This document shows, piece by piece, positions 29,462 to 38,440 of a DNA stretch of 64,000 nucleotides. This stretch comes from Blautia schinkii DSM 10518 (GTDB lineage Bacteria; Bacillota; Clostridia; Lachnospirales; Lachnospiraceae). A model generated the notes under the pieces. The model had not been told where the DNA came from. It saw nothing but the letters and a program-made list of their open reading frames with translations, and made no database searches. A program made the translations under genes and the position numbers. The stretch's first letter is position 1. Every line of letters begins with the position of its first letter. The stretch covers positions 107,542 through 171,541 of the forward strand of contig KL370852.1 of assembly GCA_000702025.1 (NCBI GenBank). Reading direction: 5' to 3'.

Positions 29462-32107
29462 TTATTTTATATCATAAACACTACGCACATAGAGATTCTC
29501 CCCCGTCCCTCGCAGGATTTTCACGCGGCGTGTATCTGCATTGAGGTCAAAATAATTGTCCTCTAGAATCAAATCCTGGGAATCATTGGAGATTTCCACA
29601 CTGCGGGCATATGCAGAGGCAGAGATTTCCACATAATCACCGTCTGTACGCACAAGAAGCTGTGGATTCTCATAACAGAAATACTTCGGATAGGAAAAAA
29701 TCACAGTTCCCTGTGAAATGCGAACACCGTTTTCCCACCCTTCGTAGCTCACATATTCACGGAACACATCAATATCCGGCAGTTCGATTTTGTCCAGCCA
29801 TACCACGGAAAGCGGCGGTATCTTCACCTCTGCACAAGCCCCCGAAGCAGACTGGCACGAAACAGGCTCCCACGAAACAGGCTCGCCAAAAGCATCGCGG
29901 ACACACCATTTCACGAGAATCGTCCGTTCCTCAAGCGTCTCATTGGACACATTAAGATGGATTGATTTCTCAAACCGGAAATGCTGTCGGTTCATATTCG
30001 CCTCCTGGGTCATCCAGCCTTCTTCATGACAGGACACCAGCACAGGCGCAAAAAACCTCCGTGCAAAATAATGAAGCGCTTTCCAGCGGCCATAGTAATC
30101 AACAGATGACCATGAAATCACAGGCCAACAGTCATTAAGCTGCCAGTACACTGCGCCCATACAGCGGTCACCTCCGCGGTTGCGCCTGAAATGCTCCACA
30201 CCATAGCGAATCGCATCCGCCTGCAAAAGCTGAGAGGCATAGATAAAAGTATCAAAATCATTGGGATAGCGGTACATCTGCTGCATATAATTCATTATTT
30301 TCCCGTTTGCGCCATAATTACGCTGATGCTTCTCCATCACATAGGAAAAGGGATTCAAATCTGCAGGATCATCCGTAATCGTCTCTAGAGTCCTACGCGC
30401 AGGAAACGCCTGAAATCCAAACTCAGACGCATAACGGAAATAAAATTTACGGTACTCAGAAAACGGCCTGTTTCCATGCCATACCTTCCAGTAATGCACA
30501 TCCCCCCGGTTAGGGTCATTGGGATGATCAAAAGAACCACCGGAGGACGGACTCGCCGGCCAGTAAAATGTCTGCGGATCATGCTCAGCCAAAACCTCCG
30601 GTATAATCCGTTCATACATAAGAAGATAATCACGGACCTCTGTAGGCTTTGTCACCCAGCAGCGCTCGTCCACAAACATTTCCATCTCATTGTTTCCGCA
30701 CCAAAGCCCAAGACATGCATGATGGCGAATCCGACGGATGTTGTCAATAAACTCCTGACGAATATTCGCCTCAAATTCCGGGGTAAGCTCATATACCGAG
30801 CACGCAAACATAAAATCCTGCCACACCATAAGCCCAAGCTCATCACAAAGGTCATAAAACCAATCATCCGGATAAAAGCCTCCGCCCCAAACACGGATAC
30901 AATTGAAATTGGCAAGCTTACAGTCCAGAAGAAGCTGCCTTGTCCGCTCCTCACTTCTGCGTCCCAGAAGATGATCTTCAGGAATATAATCGGCCCCCAT
31001 GGCAAAAATGGCTCTGCCGTTCACCTCATGCGCAAACGATTCCCCCCACTCATCCTTCTGCCTGCGCATCGTCATGGTACGCAGACCAATCCGTCTCTCC
31101 CAGCTATCAAGAATCTCACCATCCCGCTCCACCAAATCGACACAAATCCGATACAAAGGCTGCCCACCAATACCATTCGGCCACCAAAGTTCCGGATTTT
31201 CAACAACCATTGTTGTCTCTGCACAAATCATATTTGATGTACCCCATTTATGTGACACATCCGGCTTATATAACGCATCCCATTTCTGCAATGTACCCGG
31301 CATATACGACACATCTGCTTCATCCTGCCACATAAGCTCCGCCGTCACTGCTGCCCCATCCGGCGCAGTCACCGAAGTCTTCAAACGATATTGAGGCTCA
31401 CCCTCTGTCTGCCCGTATATCAGTCCCTCTGTCTGTCCGTATGCCTGCCCATCGGTCCGCCCCTCTACCTCTGCCTTTACACAAAGATACACCTTCCCGT
31501 CCTTATGCTCCTGTGTCACATAGACATTATCAATCCGCGCCCCGCGAATTCCCAAAAGACACACCGGGCGAAAAATCCCTGCATCGGGCAAATGAGCGCC
31601 CCAGTCCCAGCCAAACATATAATGGGCTTTACGCAGATGCATGAAGCCCTCAAAAGTATCATCATTACCAATATTCCCATATTTTTTATACGCTTCGGCA
31701 ATCCATTTCAGAGGCGAACGGAAAATAACACGAAATTCATTTTCCCCTTCCCTGAGGTAAGCTTTCACATCATATTCCCAAACCCTGTGCATATTGCAAG
31801 CACTACCGGCCAAAATTCCATTCACATAGATTTCCGCCACAGTGTCAAGGCCTTCAAACCGCAGCAGCACCCTGTCACAACAGAGCAGGCTCCCGTCTAC
31901 AATTTCCCGGCACAGATACTCATAATCCTCCTCCATCCGCGCACAGACCCCATCCTCATTATCTTTAAAAAAAGGGTCCTCCATACTCCCGCTTCGGAGC
32001 AGGTCCGTATACACCGTCCCCGGAACAACCGCCGGCCGCATCTGCATCTCCTTAAGCCCCCGCATCTGCCACGTGCCGTTCAAATCCTTCTTAATCATCT
32101 TAGCCAT
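29462..32107 (-). CDS. Beta-mannosidase, glycoside hydrolase family 2
   Basis: 881 residues, usual length, no signal peptide. Sugar-binding jelly roll, immunoglobulin-like domain, then the GH2 barrel: WGGGFYPDDWFYDLCDELGLMVWQDF, acid/base Glu in WCGNNEME (near 474), nucleophile Glu in ASEFGFQAFP (near 562). Releases beta-linked mannose, as at the core of N-glycans or from manno-oligosaccharides. Odd point: at about residues 212-235 there is a low-complexity insert with three imperfect copies of (Y)GQTEG encoded by near-repeats of 30 bp. It lies in the same orientation as the isomerase, binding protein and permeases upstream, forming the proximal mannoside operon. Confidence 0.93.
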   Translation of the reverse strand: MAKMIKKDLNGTWQMRGLKEMQMRPAVVPGTVYTDLLRSGSMEDPFFKDNEDGVCARMEEDYEYLCREIVDGSLLCCDRVLLRFEGLDTVAEIYVNGILAGSACNMHRVWEYDVKAYLREGENEFRVIFRSPLKWIAEAYKKYGNIGNDDTFEGFMHLRKAHYMFGWDWGAHLPDAGIFRPVCLLGIRGARIDNVYVTQEHKDGKVYLCVKAEVEGRTDGQAYGQTEGLIYGQTEGEPQYRLKTSVTAPDGAAVTAELMWQDEADVSYMPGTLQKWDALYKPDVSHKWGTSNMICAETTMVVENPELWWPNGIGGQPLYRICVDLVERDGEILDSWERRIGLRTMTMRRQKDEWGESFAHEVNGRAIFAMGADYIPEDHLLGRRSEERTRQLLLDCKLANFNCIRVWGGGFYPDDWFYDLCDELGLMVWQDFMFACSVYELTPEFEANIRQEFIDNIRRIRHHACLGLWCGNNEMEMFVDERCWVTKPTEVRDYLLMYERIIPEVLAEHDPQTFYWPASPSSGGSFDHPNDPNRGDVHYWKVWHGNRPFSEYRKFYFRYASEFGFQAFPARRTLETITDDPADLNPFSYVMEKHQRNYGANGKIMNYMQQMYRYPNDFDTFIYASQLLQADAIRYGVEHFRRNRGGDRCMGAVYWQLNDCWPVISWSSVDYYGRWKALHYFARRFFAPVLVSCHEEGWMTQEANMNRQHFRFEKSIHLNVSNETLEERTILVKWCVRDAFGEPVSWEPVSCQSASGACAEVKIPPLSVVWLDKIELPDIDVFREYVSYEGWENGVRISQGTVIFSYPKYFCYENPQLLVRTDGDYVEISASAYARSVEISNDSQDLILEDNYFDLNADTRRVKILRGTGENLYVRSVYDIK

Positions 32108-32153
32108 TCTCCGTCAAACCAATTCTCTCATCGTGATACCTTCCCACAAACCT

Positions 32154-32837
32154 TTACTTTGCTTCCGGATATTCATTACACAGCAGACGGTATGCCGATT
32201 CATCCTCCTCAATGGTCGGAAAACGCCCAATCGGCTCATAAAACCGATTATCATTCTCATCGTCATTACACATAGAAACCTCGCCCAACAAAACCGGACC
32301 ACTACCCGCCTCCAGCTCAAAATCATGATACATATATTTATAAATCGTAATACTCTCACCAGGCTGCAGCTTAACCTGAGTACCTGCCGGAACGGTAAAC
32401 TCCCGTCCATCACAATTCACAGTCACATCCGTATCCGCAAACTGCCCATCCTCCGTAGAATTATAAACACGGATCAACACATTTCCGCCCCCACGGTTAA
32501 TAATATCCTCCATCTTATTCCAATGGAAATGCATAGGCGCACTCTGCCCCTCCTTAATATAGAGCAGCTTTTCCGCATAAGTCTTAGTATACTTCTCCGG
32601 CATCTTCAGATTCCCATTCCTAATAGTAATCAAAGAAAAACCCACCTCATCAAACCTACCAAGGCCATAATCCGTAATATCCCACCCCAGCATATTATCT
32701 CTCACCTCATCATACTCATGCCCCTTATCCGCCCACTCCTCCGGCGTAAAATGACAAAACGGCGGCAACTTAAACCCACACCTGTCCACCATCACTTCCA
32801 TCTCTTTCAAAGCAGCATTAATTTCCGAACGCTTCAT
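32154..32837 (-). CDS. D-lyxose/D-mannose ketol-isomerase
   Basis: 227 residues, cupin fold of the D-lyxose isomerase family. Metal ligands in PMHFHWNKMEDI (two His, one Glu) and a later His in YMYHDFELE. These enzymes convert lyxose to xylulose and, often better, mannose to fructose. Between a beta-mannosidase and a sugar importer, mannose to fructose is the likely job. Ribosome site AAGGAGG. Confidence 0.88.
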   Translation of the reverse strand: MKRSEINAALKEMEVMVDRCGFKLPPFCHFTPEEWADKGHEYDEVRDNMLGWDITDYGLGRFDEVGFSLITIRNGNLKMPEKYTKTYAEKLLYIKEGQSAPMHFHWNKMEDIINRGGGNVLIRVYNSTEDGQFADTDVTVNCDGREFTVPAGTQVKLQPGESITIYKYMYHDFELEAGSGPVLLGEVSMCNDDENDNRFYEPIGRFPTIEEDESAYRLLCNEYPEAK

Positions 32838-32915
32838 AATCCCATCCTCCTTATCCTCATCTCAACCTACATCCAAAACCACTACTCAAAGTCAACTCCC
32901 CACATCAAACCACCG

Positions 32916-33115
32916 CATACCAAAGATCTACCTCAATACGCCAGACACACCCTACCACACATTCAGCACCTCCCGCATCAAAGACAGCATACCAAAGATG
33001 TACGGCAAATAACCCTTACCGCCCATTCAACACCTCCCGCATCAACGACAGCATACCAAAGACGTACGGCAAATAACCCTTACCGCCCATTCAACACCTC
33101 CCGCATCAACGACAG
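32916..33115. repeat. 64-bp direct repeats
   Basis: Two almost identical 64-bp units (32988-33051 and 33052-33115), each starting CATACCAAAGA and containing CACCTCCCGCATCAA, preceded by a degenerate 72-bp copy (32916-32987). They lie between the binding-protein stop and the isomerase start. No convincing ORF or known element. Confidence 0.9.
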
Positions 33116-33134
33116 CGTGCCCAACAGGGGGAGC

Positions 33135-33221
33135 TCGAGGGGGCATTCGGGCTTTCGCAACTCTGAGATTGCCCCCTCGAACCGGCATTCGGCCACTCAC
33201 ACCCCACTCATGCCCCCTCGA
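33135..33221. repeat. TCGAGGGGGCA inverted/direct repeat cluster
   Basis: TCGAGGGGGCA (33135-33145) pairs perfectly with TGCCCCCTCGA (33170-33180), and a third copy in the second orientation is at 33211-33221. No U-run follows, so it is not a standard terminator. It sits directly after the binding-protein stop and may stabilise the 3' end of that message. Confidence 0.75.
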
Positions 33222-33229
33222 TTCCTATC

Positions 33230-34726
33230 TTACTTGGATGCCTTCCATTCGTCAATCTGTTTCTGCATTTCGTCAATAACTTCCTGCACTCCAGTCGCCT
33301 CCAGCTTTTTCTGAAGCTTAGGCAGATACTCATCCGGGTCCACAGAGCCAGTATAAAGGGACTTACCAAACTCGTCGAGAACATTTCGGAAACCAGCCAC
33401 CTGGGTGCTTACCGGGTCGAGGTCAAAGTCAAACCCAAAGGACGGCGCTGCCTCAGAAGCATCATTAAATTCCTTAAAAGTATTCCACTTATCAAGAGGG
33501 TCATTCTCCAGCACATACGTGTTAAAAAGCCCGCCCTGTACCCAGTACGGCACAGAATAATCCTTCTTTGTCTCATCATTAAGTTTTACCTTGTAGTCAT
33601 AGATATAACTCATTCCCTCTGCTGCCTTTACCTCCTCAGCATCCGGCTCTGCCTTTTCCCAATGCTCGCCTTCAATACCGTAATTGAGCAGGTTTCTTAA
33701 ATATAAATCTGTATTTAAAAGATTCAAAAACTGAATTGCTTTTTCCGGGTGCTCACTGTTTTTATTAATGGCAGTGAGCGCGCCGCGTGCAGATGCATTG
33801 GTCACCTTTGTCTCCATAATCTCAGACGAAACTACCTCGTAGCCCAGAGTCTCTGCCCAGGTAAGCTCAGCGTACGGCTGTCCGTCTCCCTTGGTCACGA
33901 ATCGCTTCACAGATTTATCATCGGAAGCAGTAGCGGCATCCTTATTGATGTACCCGGCCTCGTAATATTTACGCATAGTAGCAAGAGTTTCTTTCATTTT
34001 TTCTGTCTCAAATATATTCTTTACTGTCAAGGTCTCATCATCGTATTCGATACCCACTGGATCCTGAATCTTATCCATATAGGTAGGGGCTGTGTAATCC
34101 TTGGTAAGATACATGGGAACTACCTCAGGTTCATTTTCCTTAATCACCTGAAGCCATGGTTCCAAATCCTCGAGGGTGTGGATATCCTCATAAGGAATAT
34201 CATACTTGTCTACATATTCTTTGGTAAATACCCACATCGGACAGGAGCCGATTTCCTTTTCACTTGGCACTCCGTAAATTTTTCCTTTTACCTTGGCAGC
34301 CTCCCAGAAACGGGAATCAATGGCTTCAAACATTTCTTTACCATCTGACTGAAGCAGCTCGTCCAGCTCCAGAAAAGCACCCTTATTTACATTTGGAAGG
34401 TAATCGTTTGACCAGGAACAGGTAAAGCACATATCCCATTTGTCACCTGTATTGATAACAACCTGCATTTTCTGGTTGTAATCACCCCAGCCTACGTTGA
34501 TAACCTTTAATTTCACACCGATTTTTTCCGCAGTATACTCATTGGCCTTGTCAATAACCTTCTGCGCATCCTTCTGCGTGTCTCCCACCTGATACCAGGT
34601 AAGCTCTACCACTTCCTCACCATTTTCGTTCGTATCTGCTTTCTTTCCGCACCCGGAGAGCAAGCCGGCTGCCATGACTACGGCAAGCGCTGCCGCAGTA
34701 AACTTTTTCATCATTCTAAATTTCAT
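33230..34726 (-). CDS. ABC transporter substrate-binding lipoprotein (LplA/YtcQ type)
   Basis: 498 residues, with lipobox LLSGC at 22-26 after a basic, hydrophobic signal peptide, so it is anchored to the outer face of the membrane. Large family-1-like binding protein of the kind paired with LplB/YtcP permeases (next two genes upstream). Expected to capture manno-oligosaccharides or N-glycan fragments. Ribosome site AAGGAG. Followed by the repeat-rich gap 32838-33229. Confidence 0.9.
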   Translation of the reverse strand: MKFRMMKKFTAAALAVVMAAGLLSGCGKKADTNENGEEVVELTWYQVGDTQKDAQKVIDKANEYTAEKIGVKLKVINVGWGDYNQKMQVVINTGDKWDMCFTCSWSNDYLPNVNKGAFLELDELLQSDGKEMFEAIDSRFWEAAKVKGKIYGVPSEKEIGSCPMWVFTKEYVDKYDIPYEDIHTLEDLEPWLQVIKENEPEVVPMYLTKDYTAPTYMDKIQDPVGIEYDDETLTVKNIFETEKMKETLATMRKYYEAGYINKDAATASDDKSVKRFVTKGDGQPYAELTWAETLGYEVVSSEIMETKVTNASARGALTAINKNSEHPEKAIQFLNLLNTDLYLRNLLNYGIEGEHWEKAEPDAEEVKAAEGMSYIYDYKVKLNDETKKDYSVPYWVQGGLFNTYVLENDPLDKWNTFKEFNDASEAAPSFGFDFDLDPVSTQVAGFRNVLDEFGKSLYTGSVDPDEYLPKLQKKLEATGVQEVIDEMQKQIDEWKASK

Positions 34727-34817
34727 GTTTATTCTCCTTCAATCTCAATCAATCATCCTGCTCGAACGTTCCTTCTCAAGCAGTCATTACCAACCATTTT
34801 TTAATTGTTCTTTCCCA

Positions 34818-35783
34818 TCATTCTTTAACAGAACCAATGGTCAAACCATTGACAAAATACCTCTGGAAGAACGGATATGCAAATATAATTGGCAGGGTAG
34901 AAATCACTACGATTGCCATCTTAATCGTTTCCTTCGGCAGGTTCGCTGCGGCCGTAATGCCGTCCACACCCATCATTGACTTATTGCTTGCCAGCCAGTC
35001 GATAGAGGTTTCAATCTGGATCAACAAATACTGCAGTGGTACCCAATCCTTCGAGTCCATGTACATCATGGCATTAAACCAGTCGTTCCAATATCCCAGT
35101 GTGAGAAACAGGCCAATGGTAGCAAGTCCGGGCAGCGCCATAGGAATAATGATCTTAAAGAACAGCTTCCATTCCGAAGCACCGTCAATCTTCGCGGACT
35201 CCACCACGGAATCAGGAATACTTGTCTTAAAAAAGGTACGCAGCACAATGATATTAAACGAATTCAGGCACAAAGGCAGTATCAGCGCCCACACAGTGTC
35301 TTTGAGCATCAGCACCTTAGTCACAATCAGGTAGTTAGCGATCATACCGCCGGAAAACATCATTGGAATCGTGATCACTGTGGTAAAAAACTTACGGTAC
35401 GCATACGTCTTTCTGGAAAGCGCATACGCATATGTTCCTGTAAGTAACAGACCAAGCATAGTACCCGCGATAGTCACCAGAATCGTTACTCCGTAACTCC
35501 GTATAATATTCTCCCCTGCCTCAATAATATATTTATAAGCGTAGAGACTCCACTTCTCCGGTATAAAACGGTATCCGTTCATAACCAGAGCCTGCTCGTC
35601 TGTCAGAGAAATGATCACCACAAAGATAAACGGAATCACTGCCAGGAAGGAACAAACAGCCAGGAAAATATTAATCACCACGTTTGTAGGCTTTTTAATC
35701 TTATTCCATTCACACTGCTGCTCTTCGATTTTGCGGATTTCTTTATCTAATTTTTTATCCGCTCTTTTTTCTGCAAAAGTCAT
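34818..35783 (-). CDS. ABC transporter permease (LplC/YtcP type)
   Basis: 321 residues: a charged cytoplasmic N terminus, six membrane segments and the EAA-like loop ESAKIDGASEWKLFFKIIIP. Forms the importer pore with the LplB-type partner encoded 20 bp upstream. Confidence 0.92.
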   Translation of the reverse strand: MTFAEKRADKKLDKEIRKIEEQQCEWNKIKKPTNVVINIFLAVCSFLAVIPFIFVVIISLTDEQALVMNGYRFIPEKWSLYAYKYIIEAGENIIRSYGVTILVTIAGTMLGLLLTGTYAYALSRKTYAYRKFFTTVITIPMMFSGGMIANYLIVTKVLMLKDTVWALILPLCLNSFNIIVLRTFFKTSIPDSVVESAKIDGASEWKLFFKIIIPMALPGLATIGLFLTLGYWNDWFNAMMYMDSKDWVPLQYLLIQIETSIDWLASNKSMMGVDGITAAANLPKETIKMAIVVISTLPIIFAYPFFQRYFVNGLTIGSVKE

Positions 35784-35803
35784 AACCTCTCATTCCCTCC
35801 TTC

Positions 35804-36766
35804 CTAGAACAATGCGTTTTCGTTGTCTACCTTGGAAACAATCTTGTTACATATCATCAGCAGGATAAATCCTACTGCGGACTGGAACAATGCAGCCGCT
35901 GAACTCATACCAAGCTCACCGTTTGTTTTCAGCGCACGGAATATGTACGTATCAAGCACATTGGTCACATCATAGAGCGGGCCGGAATCCATCGGAAGCT
36001 GGTAAAACAGTCCGAAGTCTGCCTTAAAAATACCACCCATCGCCATAATCAGAAGAATTGTAATAACAGGCTTGAGAAGCGGCAGTGTAATATATTTGAT
36101 CTGCTGCCATTTGGAAGCGCCGTCCAGCACTGCTGCCTCATAGTATTCCTTGTTGATCCCACATATAGATGCAAGATAAACAACTGTGTTGTACCCCACG
36201 CCCTTCCACTGGCTCATGAAAATGATAATAAAAGGCCAGAAGCTTTTTGTGGTGTACCAGGAAATCCCATCTTTGCCAAACTGCTGGAGCACACTGTTGA
36301 AATAACCCTTGGCGGGATTGAGAAATGCAAATAAACAATAGCTTACTACTACCCAGGAAAGGAAGTAAGGAAGAAACATGGCGCTTTGGTAAACCTTTGC
36401 CATGGTCTTGTTTCGGAGTTCATTCAGAAGCAGTGCCATGATGATCGGAAGCACAACACCGAGGATGATAAAGCAGAAATTATACAGTACGGTATTGCGC
36501 AATACAATCCATGCATCGCCGCTGCTGAACAGAAATTTAAAATTTTCCAGACCTACAAACTCACTGTTCCATAGACTCTCGAAAAATCCACCGGAAAGAC
36601 GGTACTTCTTAAATGCCACAAGAATACCGAACAGCGGCAGATAAGCGAAACACAGGAACCAGACAGCGCCCGGAATGCTTAAGACTAAAAGCTCCTTATT
36701 CATTTTCAGACGGGACAGGAAGCCTGGGCCGCCATTTTTTGCAGGAACCTTCTTTTTGCTTGTCAA
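35804..36766 (-). CDS. ABC transporter permease (LplB type)
   Basis: 320 residues, six membrane segments, EAA-like loop EAAVLDGASKWQQIKYITLP. First gene of the importer operon; the region upstream (36767-36910) has a TATAGT -10 (minus) without a recognisable -35, which fits activation by the AraC-type response regulator encoded immediately upstream. Confidence 0.92.
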   Translation of the reverse strand: MTSKKKVPAKNGGPGFLSRLKMNKELLVLSIPGAVWFLCFAYLPLFGILVAFKKYRLSGGFFESLWNSEFVGLENFKFLFSSGDAWIVLRNTVLYNFCFIILGVVLPIIMALLLNELRNKTMAKVYQSAMFLPYFLSWVVVSYCLFAFLNPAKGYFNSVLQQFGKDGISWYTTKSFWPFIIIFMSQWKGVGYNTVVYLASICGINKEYYEAAVLDGASKWQQIKYITLPLLKPVITILLIMAMGGIFKADFGLFYQLPMDSGPLYDVTNVLDTYIFRALKTNGELGMSSAAALFQSAVGFILLMICNKIVSKVDNENALF

Positions 36767-36928
36767 TACGAAAACCTCCCTCTTTTCTGTACATCGTTCT
36801 GACTGCCGGCCGGTGTACTGTCATCAGACATACGTTTTTTGTATATGTCTACTATACTGAAAGTACACCGGGATTCCTAGTCGAAAACTTTTAGGTTTCT
36901 TGTACATATTCTAGGAGGTTGATTTATT

Positions 36929-38440
36929 CTATTTTTTCATTTCACGAAGGGATGCAGGAGACACACCGAAGCATTGCTTGAATTTACGGTAGAAATAACT
37001 AGTATCAGGGTAACCCACCTCACGGGCAATGTCGTTAATCTTCATATTTGTATTTAAAATAAGATCCTTTGCAATGCCATTTTTGGTGTTATTAAGATAT
37101 TGATTAAAGGGGCAGCCTACCTCCTTCTGGAAAATCTGGCCCAGATAGGACGCGTTCATATGGTATTTGTAGGCAAGTGTCTTGAGGTTCATATCCTCCC
37201 TGTAGTTTTTCGCCACCTCATCCATAAGCTGGCGCACCACAGGCGTATACTGGGAATTTTCCGTATGCAGGTAGGTAATGATATCCGTGATTTCCGAGAT
37301 AAAAATCTTCTTAAGGCCGAAAATATCCTCAGCCTGGTATATTTTTTCCAGCATATCCGTAAGGTCCTGCATTCTGCGTACCTTTTCCAGCTTATATTCC
37401 ACCTTGATATCCTGAAGGATCAGGGCAATCTTTAGAGAAAGCTGGTAGAGCACATCTACCTCCACGGTATCGCGGATGTTGTTGATGAAGAGGTCTTCTA
37501 TGTAATTTAGAGCACCGTCTCTGTCTTTTTTGAGTATCAGCTTACGCAGTGTCATGCTGTCGATGGAAACATCCTGAGATGTGCGCTGCTCCACATGCTT
37601 TTCATTGATACAGCTTCCGTAACCGTCAATGATGCGGTATTTCTGCAGACGCTGGCAGATTTTATAGCTCTCCTGCAGAATCTCGTAGCTGGCAATGGGC
37701 TCACTGATACTGATAAAGGTGAAAATCTGCAGCTTTTCTTCAATCCCGTCCTGAAATGCGGAGAAATACTCAACCGCTCCTTCTGCCTCCTCCCTGCTCA
37801 CATACCAGAAAAGCATGAGGCTGTCCGGTGCCAGATAGAGCGGGCGAAGCTCCGGCTGCTCTGCCTTGATATGGTGCAGAAGCTCCGCCATACCGGTACG
37901 GTTCAGACTGTCCGGTTCAAGCGTCATCATAGCCACCACCACGAGCTCCTGCACAGAGGGCAGAAGCTCCAGATATTTCTGCTCCTCAGACCTTTCAAGC
38001 CGCCCCTCGAGGAAACGCTTCCATCCGAATTTTTCCTCCATATCAGCCGCCTTATTACGGTCCTCCTGGTCCAGCTTTGAGGCGGCCAGGAGCAATGCTT
38101 TGGTCAAAAGCTCATCGTCGATCGGCTTTAAAATATAGTCCTCCACATCGAGCGTGATTGCCTTGCGCGCGTATTCAAACTCGTCATATCCGGTGAGGAT
38201 GATACAACGGCTGCGGGTATTTTCTTCCCTGAGAAGCTTCATGAAACCAAGCCCGTCCAGCACAGGCATCTCCACATCAGTGACGATAATGTCCACCGGT
38301 TCTTTATAAAAAAGCTCCAGAGCCTCCTTGCCGTTCCGGGCCATATGGACCACCTTAAGGCCAAGCTCCTCCCAGTCTATGATACTGCGCAGACCCTGCA
38401 GGATAAATTCCTCGTCCTCAACCAACATCACTGTTTTCAT
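36929..38440 (-). CDS. AraC-type response regulator (YesN family)
   Basis: 503 residues from ATG 38440 (GAGGAGGGG before it), overlapping the kinase gene by 23 bp. Receiver domain 1-120 with VEDEE, phospho-Asp in IIVTDVEMPVLDG and Lys in YILKPID; a long middle helical part; a C-terminal AraC DNA-binding domain with two helix-turn-helix motifs (NLKTLAYKYHMNASYLGQIF and KINDIAREVGY). Works with the adjacent YesM-type kinase to turn on the mannoside importer and glycosidases. Confidence 0.93.
   Translation of the reverse strand: MKTVMLVEDEEFILQGLRSIIDWEELGLKVVHMARNGKEALELFYKEPVDIIVTDVEMPVLDGLGFMKLLREENTRSRCIILTGYDEFEYARKAITLDVEDYILKPIDDELLTKALLLAASKLDQEDRNKAADMEEKFGWKRFLEGRLERSEEQKYLELLPSVQELVVVAMMTLEPDSLNRTGMAELLHHIKAEQPELRPLYLAPDSLMLFWYVSREEAEGAVEYFSAFQDGIEEKLQIFTFISISEPIASYEILQESYKICQRLQKYRIIDGYGSCINEKHVEQRTSQDVSIDSMTLRKLILKKDRDGALNYIEDLFINNIRDTVEVDVLYQLSLKIALILQDIKVEYKLEKVRRMQDLTDMLEKIYQAEDIFGLKKIFISEITDIITYLHTENSQYTPVVRQLMDEVAKNYREDMNLKTLAYKYHMNASYLGQIFQKEVGCPFNQYLNNTKNGIAKDLILNTNMKINDIAREVGYPDTSYFYRKFKQCFGVSPASLREMKK

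Noticed and set aside
32073-33314. 413-residue plus-strand ORF (also 31391-32275 and 30476-31237)
   Set aside because: They lie opposite the well-supported beta-mannosidase, isomerase and binding-protein genes, have no ribosome sites, and their proteins are low-complexity His/Pro/Thr/Ile-rich as expected of antisense frames.
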